Of a stretch of 64,000 nucleotides of DNA, positions 42,480 to 56,217 are shown piece after piece. Origin of the DNA: Leucobacter chironomi DSM 19883 (GTDB lineage Bacteria > Actinomycetota > Actinomycetes > Actinomycetales > Microbacteriaceae); the NCBI RefSeq assembly GCF_000421845.1, contig NZ_ATXU01000002.1:124001-188000 (forward strand), read 5' to 3'. Position numbers and translations under genes: made by a program. Position 1 is the first letter of the stretch. Every line of letters begins with the position of its first letter. The notes under the pieces are model-generated. The model did no database searches. It was not told the origin of the DNA and was given only the letters and a program-made list of their open reading frames with translations.

Positions 42480-42524
42480 GTTTCGCGAAACGCGGCTGTT
42501 CGGAAGTCGTCAAGATGTTCCGAA
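42480..42524 (+). promoter_or_regulatory. palindromes upstream of gltB, candidate nitrogen-regulator site
   Basis: GTTTCGCGAAAC (42480-42491) is an exact palindrome, and TTCGGAA-N12-TTCCGAA lies at 42499-42524. The elements GAAAC, GTTCG and GTCAA recur at 11-base steps, which is the spacing of GlnR half-sites in actinobacteria. The match is partial. Confidence 0.35.
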
Positions 42525-42607
42525 GATAATTCTGAAAGATTGGGCACGCTAGCGAATCATGTGCACAAAGTGCGCTGCTCGATTCGTTTCACCGAAGAAC
42601 CTGCTGG

Positions 42608-42613
42608 TAATCT
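42608..42613 (+). promoter_or_regulatory. gltB -10 box TAATCT
   Basis: TAATCT would give a leader of about 100 bases. The leader holds two hairpins, CCGCA-N5-TGCGG (42621-42635) and CCCGCGAC-N6-GTCGCGGG (42639-42660). Confidence 0.45.
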
Positions 42614-42720
42614 GGTCTCTCCGCAGCCACTGCGGGCCCCCGCGACGGCGCTGTCGCGGGCTACCGCCCGTCACTGGCTCCGCCCGGGCCGCCGACGTCC
42701 CGCCGAGAGAGAGGACGTCG

Positions 42721-47428
<4,708 letters not shown>

Positions 47429-47436
<8 letters not shown>

Positions 47437-48898
47437 TCCCCGAGGCTTTCTGAAGGTGCGCGAGCGCGAGCTCGCCCCGAAGCGCCCCGTCGCGCTGCGC
47501 CTGCAGGACTGGCGCGAAGTCGTCGACCCGGCCGACCCCACCCTCGTCGCCCGTCAGGCCGCGCGCTGCATGGACTGCGGCGTCGCGTTCTGCCACCAGG
47601 GGTGCCCGCTCGGCAACCTCATCCCCGAGTGGAACGACCTCGTCACCCGCGACCGCTGGCAGGACGCGATCGAGCGACTGCACGAGACGAACAACTTCCC
47701 CGAGTTCACCGGGCGTGCCTGCCCGGCACCCTGCGAATCGGCCTGCGTGCTCGGCATCAACCAGCCCGCCGTCACCATCAAGCAGACCGAGAACGGCATC
47801 ATCGACCGCGCCTTCGAGAACGGCTGGGTGCAGCCGCAACCCCCGGCCCGGCTCACCGGCAAGACCGTCGCGGTCGTGGGATCCGGCCCTGCGGGCCTCG
47901 CCGCGGCCCAGCAGCTCACCCGAGCCGGCCACACCGTCGCCGTCTACGAGCGCGACGAGCAGCCGGGCGGCCTGCTGCGCTTCGGCATCCCGGAGTTCAA
48001 GCTCGAGAAGCGCCTCGTGGCGCGCCGCATCGATCAGCTCAAAGCCGAGGGCACCCGCTTCCGCTGCGGCATCGAGATCGGCCGCGACATGTCGTGGAGC
48101 GAGCTGCGACGCCGCTTCGACGCGGTCGTCGTGGCGACCGGGGCGACGGTTCCGCGCGAGCTGCCGCTGCCCGGCCGCGAGTTCGCGGGCGTGCACTACG
48201 CGATGGACTACCTCACCGCCCAGAACCGCGCGCTCGCGGGCGATGGCGCCCACCCCGATGCGGCGTCGCCCGCCGAGTTCGACGCCGCGGGCAAGCACGT
48301 CGTCGTCATCGGCGGCGGCGACACCGGCGCCGACTGCATCGGCACCGCGCACCGCCAGGGCGCGAAGTCGGTGACGAACCTCGCGATCGGACGCCGCCCG
48401 TCGCCCACCCGCACCGACACTCAGCCCTGGCCCGTGCACCCGACACTGTTCGAGGTGTCGAGCTCGCACGAGGAGGGCGGCGAGCGCCGCTACCTGGCGT
48501 CGACCGTCGAGTTCGTGGGCGACGCCGAGGGGCGGGTGCGGGCGCTGCGGGTCGCCGAGACCGGATTCACCGAGCGCGGGCGCGAACCGATCGCGGGCAC
48601 CGAGCACCTCATCGACGCCGACCTCGTGCTCATCGCGATGGGCTTCACCGGGCCGGAGGCGGTCGAAGACCCGGGGCTGTTCCTGCAGCGCGGATCGCGC
48701 GGCGCCTTCGAACGCGCAGCCGACTACGCGACCGAGGTGCCCGGGGTGTTCGTCGCGGGCGACGCCGGTCGCGGGCAGTCGCTCATCGTGTGGGCGATCG
48801 CCGAGGGGCGGGCCGCCGCGGCCGCGGTCGACGCCCACCTCACCGGGCAGAGCGTGCTGCCGCGCCCCGTGACCGCTCACGACCGCGCCTTTGCCTGA
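47429..48898 (+). CDS. gltD: glutamate synthase small subunit GltD
   Basis: A 489-residue GOGAT beta subunit that feeds electrons from NADPH to GltB. The N-terminal Fe-S region has CMDCGVAFCHQGCPLGN and GRACPAPCESAC, giving the Cys for two 4Fe-4S clusters. The FAD motif is VVGSGPAGLAAAQQL, the NADPH motif VIGGGDTGADCIGTA, and the second FAD motif FVAGDAGRGQSLIVWAIAEGR. Start ATG at 47429 overlaps the end of gltB by eight bases, so the two subunits are coupled. A long hairpin lies in the gap downstream. Confidence 0.97.
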
Positions 48899-48962
48899 CG
48901 GCGGGCCTGCTGCGGGATGACGGCGGGCCTGCTTCGGGCTTCCTGCAGGCTTGCTGCTTGAA

Positions 48963-49019
48963 ATCGGGGTCGCTTGTGGCCGTGTCGCGGCCTCCGACAC
49001 GGCCACAAGCGACCCCGAT
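48963..49019. repeat. perfect 25-bp inverted repeat after gltD
   Basis: Arms 48963-48987 and 48995-49019 are exact complements with a 7-base loop. It starts 65 bases after the gltD stop. It may terminate the gltBD message although no T-tract follows. A second smaller hairpin, GGCCCGCC-N5-GGCGGGCC, lies near 49123-49143. Confidence 0.95.
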
Positions 49020-49162
49020 CTCATCAGGCCCGGCGAGTATGCGGAATGGCCGGGAGCGGACCGGGGAATAGCCGCGGCCTGCATGCGGAATAGCCGCGAG
49101 CCGACCGCGGTTGTAGCAGTCGGCCCGCCGCGTCGGCGGGCCGCGACTTCGAGGAGGCAGAC

Positions 49163-49807
49163 ATGACCAAGGTGACGGTAATCGGCGGCAGCGGCTACGC
49201 GGGATCGCACATCGTCGAGGCGGCGGCGGTGCGTGGGCTCGAGGTGACCAGCATGAGCCGTGGCGAGAGCGCGCAGCAGATCGCGGGCGCCACCTACGTG
49301 CGCGGTTCCATCACCGAGGCCGCGGATCGTGCCCGGGCGCTCGACGGCGCCGACGTCGTGGTCGTGGCCGTCTCGCCGCGCGGCGACATGGCCGGCCGGG
49401 TGCGCCCCGCCATCGCAGAGCTCGCCGCCGATGCGACTGCCGCCGGGGTGCGCCTCGGGGTGGTCGGCGGAGCCGGCTCCCTGCTGCAGAGCGAGGGCGG
49501 CGATCTCGTGATGAACGGCCCCGACTTCGCCGATGCGGTGAAGCCGGAGGCCTCCGAGATGGGCGGCGTGCTCGATGATCTGCGGGCCACGCCCGAGACG
49601 CTCGACTGGTTCCTCGTCAGCCCGGCGGCCACCTTCGGCGCCTGGGCCGCGGGGGAGTACCGGGGCGAGTACCGGGTCGGCGGCGACGTGCTGCTCACCG
49701 ATGCCGACGGCAATTCGGAGATCTCGGGCGCCGACTTCGGCGTGGCCGTGGCCGACGAGATCGAGCAGCCGCAGCACCGCCGTGCCCGCTTCACCGTCGC
49801 CTACTGA
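49163..49807 (+). CDS. NAD(P)-binding NmrA/YwnB-like protein
   Basis: A 214-residue atypical SDR. It opens with the Rossmann motif VTVIGGSGYAGSHIVEAA, has SMSRGES after strand two (NADP-type Arg), and LGVVGGAGSLLQSEGG and LVSPAATFGAW near the nucleotide and substrate sites; this is the wording of the YwnB/Rv-type NAD(P)H-binding group. The reaction is unknown; members are thought to be redox-linked reductases. The ATG follows GAGGAGGCAGAC. The stop codon falls inside the first unit of a 17-base minisatellite. Confidence 0.83.
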   Translation: MTKVTVIGGSGYAGSHIVEAAAVRGLEVTSMSRGESAQQIAGATYVRGSITEAADRARALDGADVVVVAVSPRGDMAGRVRPAIAELAADATAAGVRLGVVGGAGSLLQSEGGDLVMNGPDFADAVKPEASEMGGVLDDLRATPETLDWFLVSPAATFGAWAAGEYRGEYRVGGDVLLTDADGNSEISGADFGVAVADEIEQPQHRRARFTVAY

Positions 49808-49951
49808 ACACCGTCGCCTACTGAGCGCGGCGGCCTGCTGAGCGCGGCGGCCTGCTGAGCGCGACGGCCTACTGAGGACGCTCGCCTGCTGAGCCCAGTC
49901 GTGCATTGAGCACGGCCGTCCTTCGAGCACGGCCGCCTTCTCAGTGCCCGC
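49799..49951. repeat. 17-bp minisatellite, nine tandem units
   Basis: Nine consecutive 17-base units, consensus GCCTRCTGAGCRCGRCS, run without gaps from the last codons of the NAD-binding protein gene to about 35 bases before the methyltransferase start. Units 2-4 are nearly identical; the outer units are more diverged, as in an ageing slippage array. Confidence 0.9.
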
Positions 49952-49974
49952 CCCGCCGCGGGGCGCCGAGCGAA

Positions 49975-49980
49975 TACCCT
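49975..49980 (+). promoter_or_regulatory. -10 box TACCCT for the methyltransferase gene, leaderless
   Basis: TACCCT ends six bases before the GTG at 49987 and fixes that start. It lies directly after the minisatellite. Confidence 0.55.
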
Positions 49981-49986
49981 GGTGGG

Positions 49987-51582
49987 GTGGATCCTGAACT
50001 CATCGACAGCCTGCACGCCGACCTCGACGCGGCCGACTACCGCGCCGACTCGATCGCGGCGCTGCTGGGCGCCGGGGCGGACGCGGCACGTCAGCGCGGC
50101 GTGTTCGCTCCGGCGCTGCGGGCGCTGGCCGAGCGCGGCGGCAGCCCGCTGGCGACGCTCGTGCGGCTCTTCCTGCTCGCGGGCCGTGTCGATCGCGGCG
50201 AGTTCGACACCGCCGTACCGGCACTCGGCGCGGACGGCGCCCTCGCGCTCGGGCTCGTTCGGTCGGACGATGCCGACGGTCTGCAGGCGGCGCTCTCGTT
50301 GAACCCGGTGCTGGTCGCCGATGCGGGGAGCGAGGAGCCGCTGCACTGGTGGATCATCTCCGACCTCGACGACCAGCTGAGGCGAGGACCGGCACGCCCC
50401 GACCACGTCATGGGCGTCGGCGGCGCCACGCGCTCGCTCATCTCGCAAGCCCCGCCCGGGGAGACCGGACGCTGCCTCGACCTGGGCACCGGCTGCGGGA
50501 TCGTTGCCATGCATCTGGCGCTGCGCGGCGACGTCGTCGCGACCGACATCTCGGAGCGGGCCCTCATGCTGGCCCGGGCGAACGCCCGGCTGGGCGGGCT
50601 GGAGCAGCGGATCGAGTTCCGTCTCGGCGACCTCTTCGAGCCGGTCTCGGGAGAGCACTTCGACCTCGTGCTCTCGAATCCGCCCTTCGTGATCACGCCC
50701 CGCGACGACGGCGACGCCCCCGTCTACGAGTATCGCGACGGCGGCATGGCCGGCGACGGCCTCGCCGAGCGGGTCGTCGCCGAAGGGCCCGCGCACCTTG
50801 CGCCCGGCGGCACCCTGCTCTGCCTCGCCAACTGGGAGTCGCCGTGGGGGTCGAACGGTCTCGAACGCGTGCGCGGCTGGATCGAGGCGGCGGCCGACGC
50901 CGTCGGCCCGCTCGACGCCTGGGTGATCGAACGCGATCGCGTCGACCCCGCGCAGTACGCCGAGACCTGGGCCCGCGATGGCGGCGCGCGGCCGGGCACC
51001 GCCGAGTTCGAGGGGCTCATGGACGGCTGGCTCGATGACTTCGCGGCCCGACGGATCACGGCGATCGGCCTCGGCGTGATCCGCATCCGCAGGCGCCCCC
51101 TGGCCTCATCGCCCACAAGAGAGGGGACTGTCGTCGAGGGCGCTGTCGTCGAGCGCGCTGTGGCTGAGGGCACTGTCGTCGAGATCGACCAGGCCGCGGG
51201 CGCCTATGCGGGCGATCGCCTCGGGGGCGGGCTCGCCGCAGCGTTCGACGCCGGCGCGCGCGCCGCCCGCATGAGCGACGCGGAGGTGCTCGACACGCAC
51301 TGGCTGCGCACCGAGTCCGTGGTCGAGGAGCGCGAGCACACGCCGGGGGAGGAGGCGCCCCGCGCGATCCGCCTCACGACGGATCGGCCCATCGCCCGCC
51401 GTGTGGCAGCGGATCCGCTCATCGCCGCGGCGGTGGGCGTGTGCGACGGCGAGCTCTCGCTCGGCCGCATCGCGGACGCGCTCGCGACCCTCCTCGAGGT
51501 CGACCCGGATGCGGCCGCGGAAGCGCTGACCGCGGGATTTCGCGAGCTGGTCTGGCTCGGCATGCTCGTCCCGGCCGAGTGA
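49987..51582 (+). CDS. class I SAM-dependent methyltransferase, PrmC-like, with extra domains
   Basis: A 531-residue protein. An N-terminal helical domain (about 1-150) precedes a Rossmann methyltransferase with SAM motif CLDLGTGCGIVAMHLAL and the NPPF tetrapeptide (LVLSNPPFVIT) that marks N-methyltransferases acting on amides or adenine (PrmC/HemK, RsmC type). The C-terminal 130 residues form a winged-helix-like domain (DPLIAAAVGVCDGELSLGRIADAL). Actinobacteria have this large form beside ordinary PrmC; its target is not established. Residues about 377-400 are a tandem Thr-Val-Val-Glu-Gly run inserted between the domains. Start is a leaderless GTG. It converges with the TauE-like gene. Confidence 0.87.
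   Translation: MDPELIDSLHADLDAADYRADSIAALLGAGADAARQRGVFAPALRALAERGGSPLATLVRLFLLAGRVDRGEFDTAVPALGADGALALGLVRSDDADGLQAALSLNPVLVADAGSEEPLHWWIISDLDDQLRRGPARPDHVMGVGGATRSLISQAPPGETGRCLDLGTGCGIVAMHLALRGDVVATDISERALMLARANARLGGLEQRIEFRLGDLFEPVSGEHFDLVLSNPPFVITPRDDGDAPVYEYRDGGMAGDGLAERVVAEGPAHLAPGGTLLCLANWESPWGSNGLERVRGWIEAAADAVGPLDAWVIERDRVDPAQYAETWARDGGARPGTAEFEGLMDGWLDDFAARRITAIGLGVIRIRRRPLASSPTREGTVVEGAVVERAVAEGTVVEIDQAAGAYAGDRLGGGLAAAFDAGARAARMSDAEVLDTHWLRTESVVEEREHTPGEEAPRAIRLTTDRPIARRVAADPLIAAAVGVCDGELSLGRIADALATLLEVDPDAAAEALTAGFRELVWLGMLVPAE
51116..51184 (+). repeat. tandem repeat inside the methyltransferase gene
   Basis: About four imperfect 18-base units (ACTGTCGTCGAGGGC type) encode repeated (T/A)VVE(G/R). 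It lies in the linker between catalytic and C-terminal domains. Confidence 0.85.
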
Positions 51583-51600
51583 CCGCTCTGACCGGCCGGA

Positions 51601-52437
51601 TCAGCCGAGCAGCTCCCACACGCCGCGCACGAGCGTTGCGGCGGCTCCCGCGAACGCCAGCACGATGACGAAGCGCCGCACCTGACGCGAGCTCACGACC
51701 CGGAGCAGCCGCTCGCCGAGCGCGATACCGCCGATCAGCACGATCAGCACGATCGCCCAGAACCACCAGGGTGTCGCCGGCAGAGCCGCTGGGTCGAGGA
51801 TGAGCTTCGCCGACGTCGCCGTCGCGCTGATGAGGAGGAAATACGGCTGCAGCGTCGCGGTGAACGAGACCTGGGGCCAGCGGGTGAGCACCGCGTACGC
51901 GCTGACCGCCGGGCCGCCCACGCCCGCGAGCGCGCTCGTGACCCCGGAGAGCAGCCCCGCGACGGCGCGCGGCGCGCGCTGCTCGATGGAGAACCGGCCT
52001 CCCCGCACCGCGAGCGAACCACCGAGGGCGACGATCACGATCCCGCCCACCGCGACCGCGAGCACCGCGGGCGAGAAGAGCTGAGCCAGCCACGCGCCGA
52101 CGAGCGAACCGACGACGGCGAAGGCGCCGAGCCAGCGGAACAGCGACCAGTCGACGGAGCGCCACACGCGAGGCAGGATCAGGGCGCTCGACAGGATCGA
52201 CAGCGCGTTGACGAGCACCACGCCCGAGTGCGCCCCCAGCACGAGCACCATGAAGGGGGAGACGAGCATCGCGAAGCCGAGCCCCGCCATGCGCTGCGCG
52301 ACCGACCCCAGCAGGATGAGTCCGAGGATCAGCGCCCCGGTCGCGAGGGTCACGAGACCGCTCCCTCGTGCGGCCCGCCGTGCGGCCCACGTCGCGCGCC
52401 CGAGTGCTGCATCCGTCCCCCGCTCCGTCGCCTCCAT
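51601..52437 (-). CDS. TauE/SafE-family permease
   Basis: A 278-residue integral membrane protein of the sulfite exporter TauE/SafE (DUF81) family, with seven to eight helices. Family repeats are seen in GLGFAMLVSPFMVLVLG near the N-terminus and AGLLSGVTSALAGVGGPAVSAY in the second half. Members export or import sulfite, sulfoacetate or other organic sulfur anions; the substrate here is unknown. The ATG at 52435-52437 has no strong ribosome site. A GTG inside GSGLVTLATG is an alternative that would start nearer helix 1. It is divergent from hisD by 65 bases. Confidence 0.85.
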   Translation of the reverse strand: MEATERGTDAALGRATWAARRAARGSGLVTLATGALILGLILLGSVAQRMAGLGFAMLVSPFMVLVLGAHSGVVLVNALSILSSALILPRVWRSVDWSLFRWLGAFAVVGSLVGAWLAQLFSPAVLAVAVGGIVIVALGGSLAVRGGRFSIEQRAPRAVAGLLSGVTSALAGVGGPAVSAYAVLTRWPQVSFTATLQPYFLLISATATSAKLILDPAALPATPWWFWAIVLIVLIGGIALGERLLRVVSSRQVRRFVIVLAFAGAAATLVRGVWELLG

Positions 52438-52490
52438 CCTGTCAGACGGCGCGTCGGGCCCCCACCGGAACGCGGGAGTCGCGCTGCCGG

Positions 52491-52496
52491 TAAACT
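52491..52496 (+). promoter_or_regulatory. hisD -10 box TAAACT, leaderless
   Basis: TAAACT ends six bases before the GTG at 52503, making that codon the likely start. Confidence 0.55.
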
Positions 52497-52502
52497 GGGC
52501 GG

Positions 52503-53831
52503 GTGATGCGAACGATTGATCTGCGGGGGCAGCACCTCTCTCGCGCCGACCTGCTGCGGCTCGTGCCGCGCGCCGCACTCGACATGGGAACCGCGGTCGA
52601 CCGCGTGCGACCCCTCGTCGACGCCGTGCGGGATCGGGGCGAGGCGGCGCTGCGCGAACAGGCGCGCGACTTCGACGGCGTCGAGGGGCACGCGCTGCGC
52701 GTGCCCGCCGGGCGCATCGCGGCATCGCTCGAGACCTGCCCGCCCGAGATCCGCGCCGCGCTCGAACTGCTGATCGAGAAGCTGCGCCGCGCCTCGGCCG
52801 CGCAGGTGCCCGCCGAGCAGATCACCAGCTTCGGAGACGGGGCCGTCATCCGGCAGCGATGGCAGCCGATGGGCCGGGTCGGCCTCTACGCGCCCGGCGG
52901 CAAGGCCGCCTACCCCTCCTCGGTCATCATGAACGCCGTCGCCGCCCAGGCCGCGGGAGTGCCCGAGCTCGCACTCGCCTCGCCCGCGCAGGCCGACAAC
53001 GACGGACTGCCCCACGAGGTCGTGCTCTGGGCCGCGGCCCTCGCCGGCGTCGACGAGGTCTACGCCATCGGAGGCGCGGGCGCCATCGCGGCCTTCGCGC
53101 ACGGAGTCGAGAGCATCGGCCTCGCACCCGTCGACAAGATCTCGGGCCCGGGCAACGTCTTCGTGGCCGCCGCGAAGCGCGTCGTGAACGGCGTCGTCGG
53201 CATCGACTCCGAGGCCGGCACGACCGAGATCCTCGTGATCGCCGACGACACCGCCGACCCCCGCTTCGTGGCCGCCGACCTCATCAGCCAGGCCGAGCAC
53301 GACGAGGCCGCCGCCTCGGTGCTCGTCACGGACTCCGCCGACTTCGCCGAGCGCGTGCTCGCCGAGATCGCGCAGCGCTCGGCCGGCACGCGACACGTCG
53401 AGCGCGTCGCGACGGCGCTCGGCGGCCCGCAGTCCGCCGTGATCCTCGTCGACGACCTCGCCACGGCCGCCCGCGTCAGCGACGCCTACGGCCCCGAGCA
53501 CCTCGAGATCCAGACCCGCGACGACGAGTCCGTGCTCGCCGGGATCGGTGACGCCGGTGCGATCTTCGTGGGCGCCTATACGCCGGTCAGCCTCGGAGAC
53601 TACCTCGCCGGATCCAACCACGTGCTGCCCACCGGCGGCACCGCCCGCTTCGCCTCGGGTCTCGGCGCGCACACCTTCCTGCGACCCCAGCAGGTCATCT
53701 CCTACGACCGGGCCGCGCTCGCCGAGGTCGAGCAGCCCCTGCTCGCCCTCGCGGCGGCCGAGGGCTTGCCCGCCCACGGCGAAGCCGTCAGCGCCCGCTT
53801 CGAGTCGACGAGCGCGGGGGAGCAGGCCTGA
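52503..53831 (+). CDS. hisD: histidinol dehydrogenase HisD
   Basis: A 442-residue HisD that oxidises L-histidinol to L-histidine in two NAD-dependent steps, the last reactions of the pathway; it is a zinc enzyme. Family blocks are [55 protein letters not shown] (Gln-Ala-Glu-His, with a zinc ligand), and [26 protein letters not shown] 52503 and ATG 52506 are adjacent; the leaderless box favours the GTG. The rest of the his operon is not here. The stop overlaps the nrdR ATG (TGATG), so the two are coupled. Confidence 0.96.
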   Translation: MMRTIDLRGQHLSRADLLRLVPRAALDMGTAVDRVRPLVDAVRDRGEAALREQARDFDGVEGHALRVPAGRIAASLETCPPEIRAALELLIEKLRRASAAQVPAEQITSFGDGAVIRQRWQPMGRVGLYAPGGKAAYPSSVIMNAVAAQAAGVPELALASPAQADNDGLPHEVVLWAAALAGVDEVYAIGGAGAIAAFAHGVESIGLAPVDKISGPGNVFVAAAKRVVNGVVGIDSEAGTTEILVIADDTADPRFVAADLISQAEHDEAAASVLVTDSADFAERVLAEIAQRSAGTRHVERVATALGGPQSAVILVDDLATAARVSDAYGPEHLEIQTRDDESVLAGIGDAGAIFVGAYTPVSLGDYLAGSNHVLPTGGTARFASGLGAHTFLRPQQVISYDRAALAEVEQPLLALAAAEGLPAHGEAVSARFESTSAGEQA

Positions 53832-54313
53832 TGCACTGCCCCTTCTGCCGCCACCCCGACAGTCGCGTGATCGATTCCCGCACCGCCGACGACGGCCTCT
53901 CGATCCGCCGCCGCCGGCAGTGCCCCGAGTGCGGCCGCCGCTTCACCACCACCGAGACCGCGAGCCTCACCGTCATCAAACGGTCCGGCGTGGTCGAGCC
54001 CTTCAGCCGTGAAAAGGTGATGAGCGGCGTGCGGAAGGCCTGCCAGGGCCGCCCCGTCACCGAGGCCGACCTCGCGGTGCTCGCGCAGCGGGTCGAAGAG
54101 TCGGTGCGCTCCAGCGGTATCGCGCAGTTCGATGCCAACGAGATCGGCCTCGCGATCCTGCCCCACCTGCGCGAGCTCGACGAGGTGGCCTACCTGCGTT
54201 TCGCGAGCGTGTACCAGGCCTTCGAATCGCTCTCCGACTTCGACGACGCGATCGCCGAGCTGCGGGCGCATCCCGCCGGCGAGACCCCCGCACCGACCCC
54301 CACGGAGGACTGA
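53831..54313 (+). CDS. nrdR: transcriptional repressor NrdR
   Basis: A 160-residue NrdR, the nucleotide-sensing repressor of ribonucleotide reductase genes. It opens with the zinc ribbon [13 protein letters not shown]...CPECGRRF (four Cys), followed by the ATP-cone domain [33 protein letters not shown] and [15 protein letters not shown] short Ala/Pro tail completes it. The ATG overlaps the hisD stop and pyrD follows after three bases, so it is the middle gene of a three-gene unit. Its targets (nrd genes) are not in the window. Confidence 0.96.
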   Translation: MHCPFCRHPDSRVIDSRTADDGLSIRRRRQCPECGRRFTTTETASLTVIKRSGVVEPFSREKVMSGVRKACQGRPVTEADLAVLAQRVEESVRSSGIAQFDANEIGLAILPHLRELDEVAYLRFASVYQAFESLSDFDDAIAELRAHPAGETPAPTPTED

Positions 54314-54315
54314 CC

Positions 54316-55362
54316 ATGCGTCTCTACCCGCTGCTCTTCAGCACCGTCCTGCGACGCATGGACCCCGAGACCGCGCACCACCTCGCGTTCAAGGTGATCC
54401 AGGCCGCGCCTTTCACCGCAGGCCTAGTGCGCCGCGTCTGCGCGCCGCATCCCTCGCTGCGCACTCGCGCGCTCGGCATCGACTTCCCGAGCCCTTTCGG
54501 CCTCGCCGCCGGCTTCGACAAGAACGCCGAGGGCATCCTCGGGCTCGGCGATTTCGGCTTTGGGCACGTCGAGGTCGGCACGCTCACCCGGCACGCGCAG
54601 CCCGGCAACCCGAAGCCGCGCATGTTCCGCCTGGTGGGAGACCGCGGCCTCATCAACCGCATGGGATTCAACAACGGCGGATCGGCCGCGGCGGTGCCGC
54701 GCATCGAGCGCGCCCGGCTGTCGCGCCGCCGCCCGGTGATCGGCGTGAACATCGGCAAGAGCCGCGTCACCGAGGTCGAGGACGCCGTGCAGGACTACGT
54801 CTGGAGCGCGCAGCGCCTCGCGCCGATCGCCGACTACCTCGCGGTGAACGTCAGCTCTCCCAACACGCCCGGGCTGCGCGGCCTGCAAGAACTCGAGATG
54901 CTCGAGCCGCTGCTCGCCGCCGTGCGCGACGCCGCGGGCAGCACCCCGCTGCTCGTCAAGATCGCGCCCGACATGGGCGACGAGCAGATCGACGGCATCG
55001 TGGCGCTCGCGAAGCGTCTCGGCCTCGACGGCGTCATCGCCACCAACACGACCATCTCGCGCGAGGGCCTGAGTGCGTCGGAGGGCGAGATCGAGCGCAT
55101 GGGCGCCGGCGGGCTCTCCGGTGAGCCGCTGCGGCAGCGCTCGCTCGAGGTGCTGCGCCGCATCCGCACCGTCGAGCCCGACCCCGACTTCTGCGTGATC
55201 TCGGTCGGCGGCGTCGCCACCGCCGACGACGTGCTCGACCGGTTGCGCGCCGGGGCCACGCTCGTGCAGGGCTTCACGGCCTACATCTACGAAGGGCCGC
55301 TCTGGGCTCGCGCCGTGAACCGCGGCCTGCAGCGCGCCGGATGGCGCCAGGCGGGGGAGTAG
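54316..55362 (+). CDS. pyrD: dihydroorotate dehydrogenase (quinone), class 2
   Basis: A 348-residue class 2 dihydroorotate dehydrogenase, FMN-dependent and membrane-linked, passing electrons to menaquinone in pyrimidine synthesis. The N-terminal amphipathic helices (RLYPLLFSTVLRRMDPETAHHLAFK) form the quinone tunnel that marks class 2. FMN and substrate motifs: GFDKNAEGI, NRMGFNNGGS, the catalytic Ser in NVSSPNTPGLRGLQ, LVKIAPDM, ATNTTISREG, GGLSGEPLRQRS and VQGFTAYIYEGP. The ATG at 54316 follows GGAGGAC. A terminator lies 50 bases downstream. Confidence 0.96.
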   Translation: MRLYPLLFSTVLRRMDPETAHHLAFKVIQAAPFTAGLVRRVCAPHPSLRTRALGIDFPSPFGLAAGFDKNAEGILGLGDFGFGHVEVGTLTRHAQPGNPKPRMFRLVGDRGLINRMGFNNGGSAAAVPRIERARLSRRRPVIGVNIGKSRVTEVEDAVQDYVWSAQRLAPIADYLAVNVSSPNTPGLRGLQELEMLEPLLAAVRDAAGSTPLLVKIAPDMGDEQIDGIVALAKRLGLDGVIATNTTISREGLSASEGEIERMGAGGLSGEPLRQRSLEVLRRIRTVEPDPDFCVISVGGVATADDVLDRLRAGATLVQGFTAYIYEGPLWARAVNRGLQRAGWRQAGE

Positions 55363-55414
55363 CCGCGCCCCGGCGCCCCCGGCCCTGCGCCCCTGCGTCC
55401 CGGCGCACAGCGAA

Positions 55415-55452
55415 GAACCCCCGGTCGATGCTTTCGCATCGGCCGGGGGTTC
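55415..55452. terminator. bidirectional terminator between pyrD and the DUF3043 gene
   Basis: Arms GAACCCCCGGTCGATG (55415-55430) and CATCGGCCGGGGGTTC (55437-55452) pair at 15 of 16 positions with loop CTTTCG. The right arm is followed by TCTCG and the left flanked by AA, fitting use by both converging genes. Confidence 0.85.
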
Positions 55453-55473
55453 TCTCGTGAGTATCGCGCCGGA

Positions 55474-56052
55474 TCAGCTGGGGAAGTTCCCGCGCTTGAC
55501 CTGCGGCTTCGGCATGCGCAGCGGGCGGAACTGGAACGCGCGCATCGCGGCGTACCACCGGAAGCCGGGCTGCACGCGATCCTCGCCGAACTTCTCGCCG
55601 AGGCGCTTCTTCAGCCGCATGCCGAGGAACACCGCATCGAGGATCGCGAGACCTACGAATGCCCAGATCACGACGAGGCTGATGATCTGCATGATGCCGG
55701 GGATGAAGGTCATCACGAGCACCACCAGCATCATGGGGATGAGCAGCTCGCCCACGCTCCAGCGGGCGTCGACGTAGTCGCGCACGTAGCGGCGCTGTGG
55801 CCCCTTGTCGCGCGGGGTGAGGAAGCGTTCCTCGCCCTGCATCATGCCGAGGCGGGCGCGCTCGCGGGCGTCGGCCTGCTGGCGCCGCTGCTCCTTCATC
55901 ATGGCCTTGTCGCGGGAGCCCACAATCGGCCGCGCATTCGCGGCCTCCGCCTGCTTGCGCGAGGGAGTCGGGCGCCCCTTGCCCGTGCTCGCCCCATTCT
56001 GAGCGTCGTTCTCGCCCGCGGCGGTCGCGTTGTCAGCGCCCTTCTTTGCCAC
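55474..56052 (-). CDS. DUF3043 membrane protein
   Basis: A 192-residue actinobacterial protein of family DUF3043, function unknown. The first 60 residues are charged and disordered (GKGRPTPSRKQAEAANARPIVG), with the family KEQRRQQADARERARLGMMQGEERFL segment, then two membrane helices (about 105-145) and a basic C-terminal part (GMRLKKRLGEKFGEDRV). The start is a GTG at 56050-56052 preceded by GAGAGGA; the frame stays open further upstream but without a ribosome site or family text. It converges with pyrD and is divergent from erpA. Confidence 0.88.
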   Translation of the reverse strand: MAKKGADNATAAGENDAQNGASTGKGRPTPSRKQAEAANARPIVGSRDKAMMKEQRRQQADARERARLGMMQGEERFLTPRDKGPQRRYVRDYVDARWSVGELLIPMMLVVLVMTFIPGIMQIISLVVIWAFVGLAILDAVFLGMRLKKRLGEKFGEDRVQPGFRWYAAMRAFQFRPLRMPKPQVKRGNFPS

Positions 56053-56170
56053 GCCTGTCCTCTCGATCGATGCGCACTGCGCGCGTATGCATGCGAGTCG
56101 TCCGTCGAATGCGGTCGACTCCTGCCTCAAGACTACCGTGCGCGGCTGACGCGATCCCCTGAGCCCGGCG

Positions 56171-56176
56171 TAGAAT
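56171..56176 (+). promoter_or_regulatory. erpA -10 box TAGAAT
   Basis: TAGAAT with TGACGC 18 bases upstream (56147-56152). The leader is about 35 bases with a GAGGAG ribosome site. Confidence 0.5.
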
Positions 56177-56217
56177 CGTAAGGACAAGGGTTCATCACGC
56201 GAGCGAGGAGTTACCGC

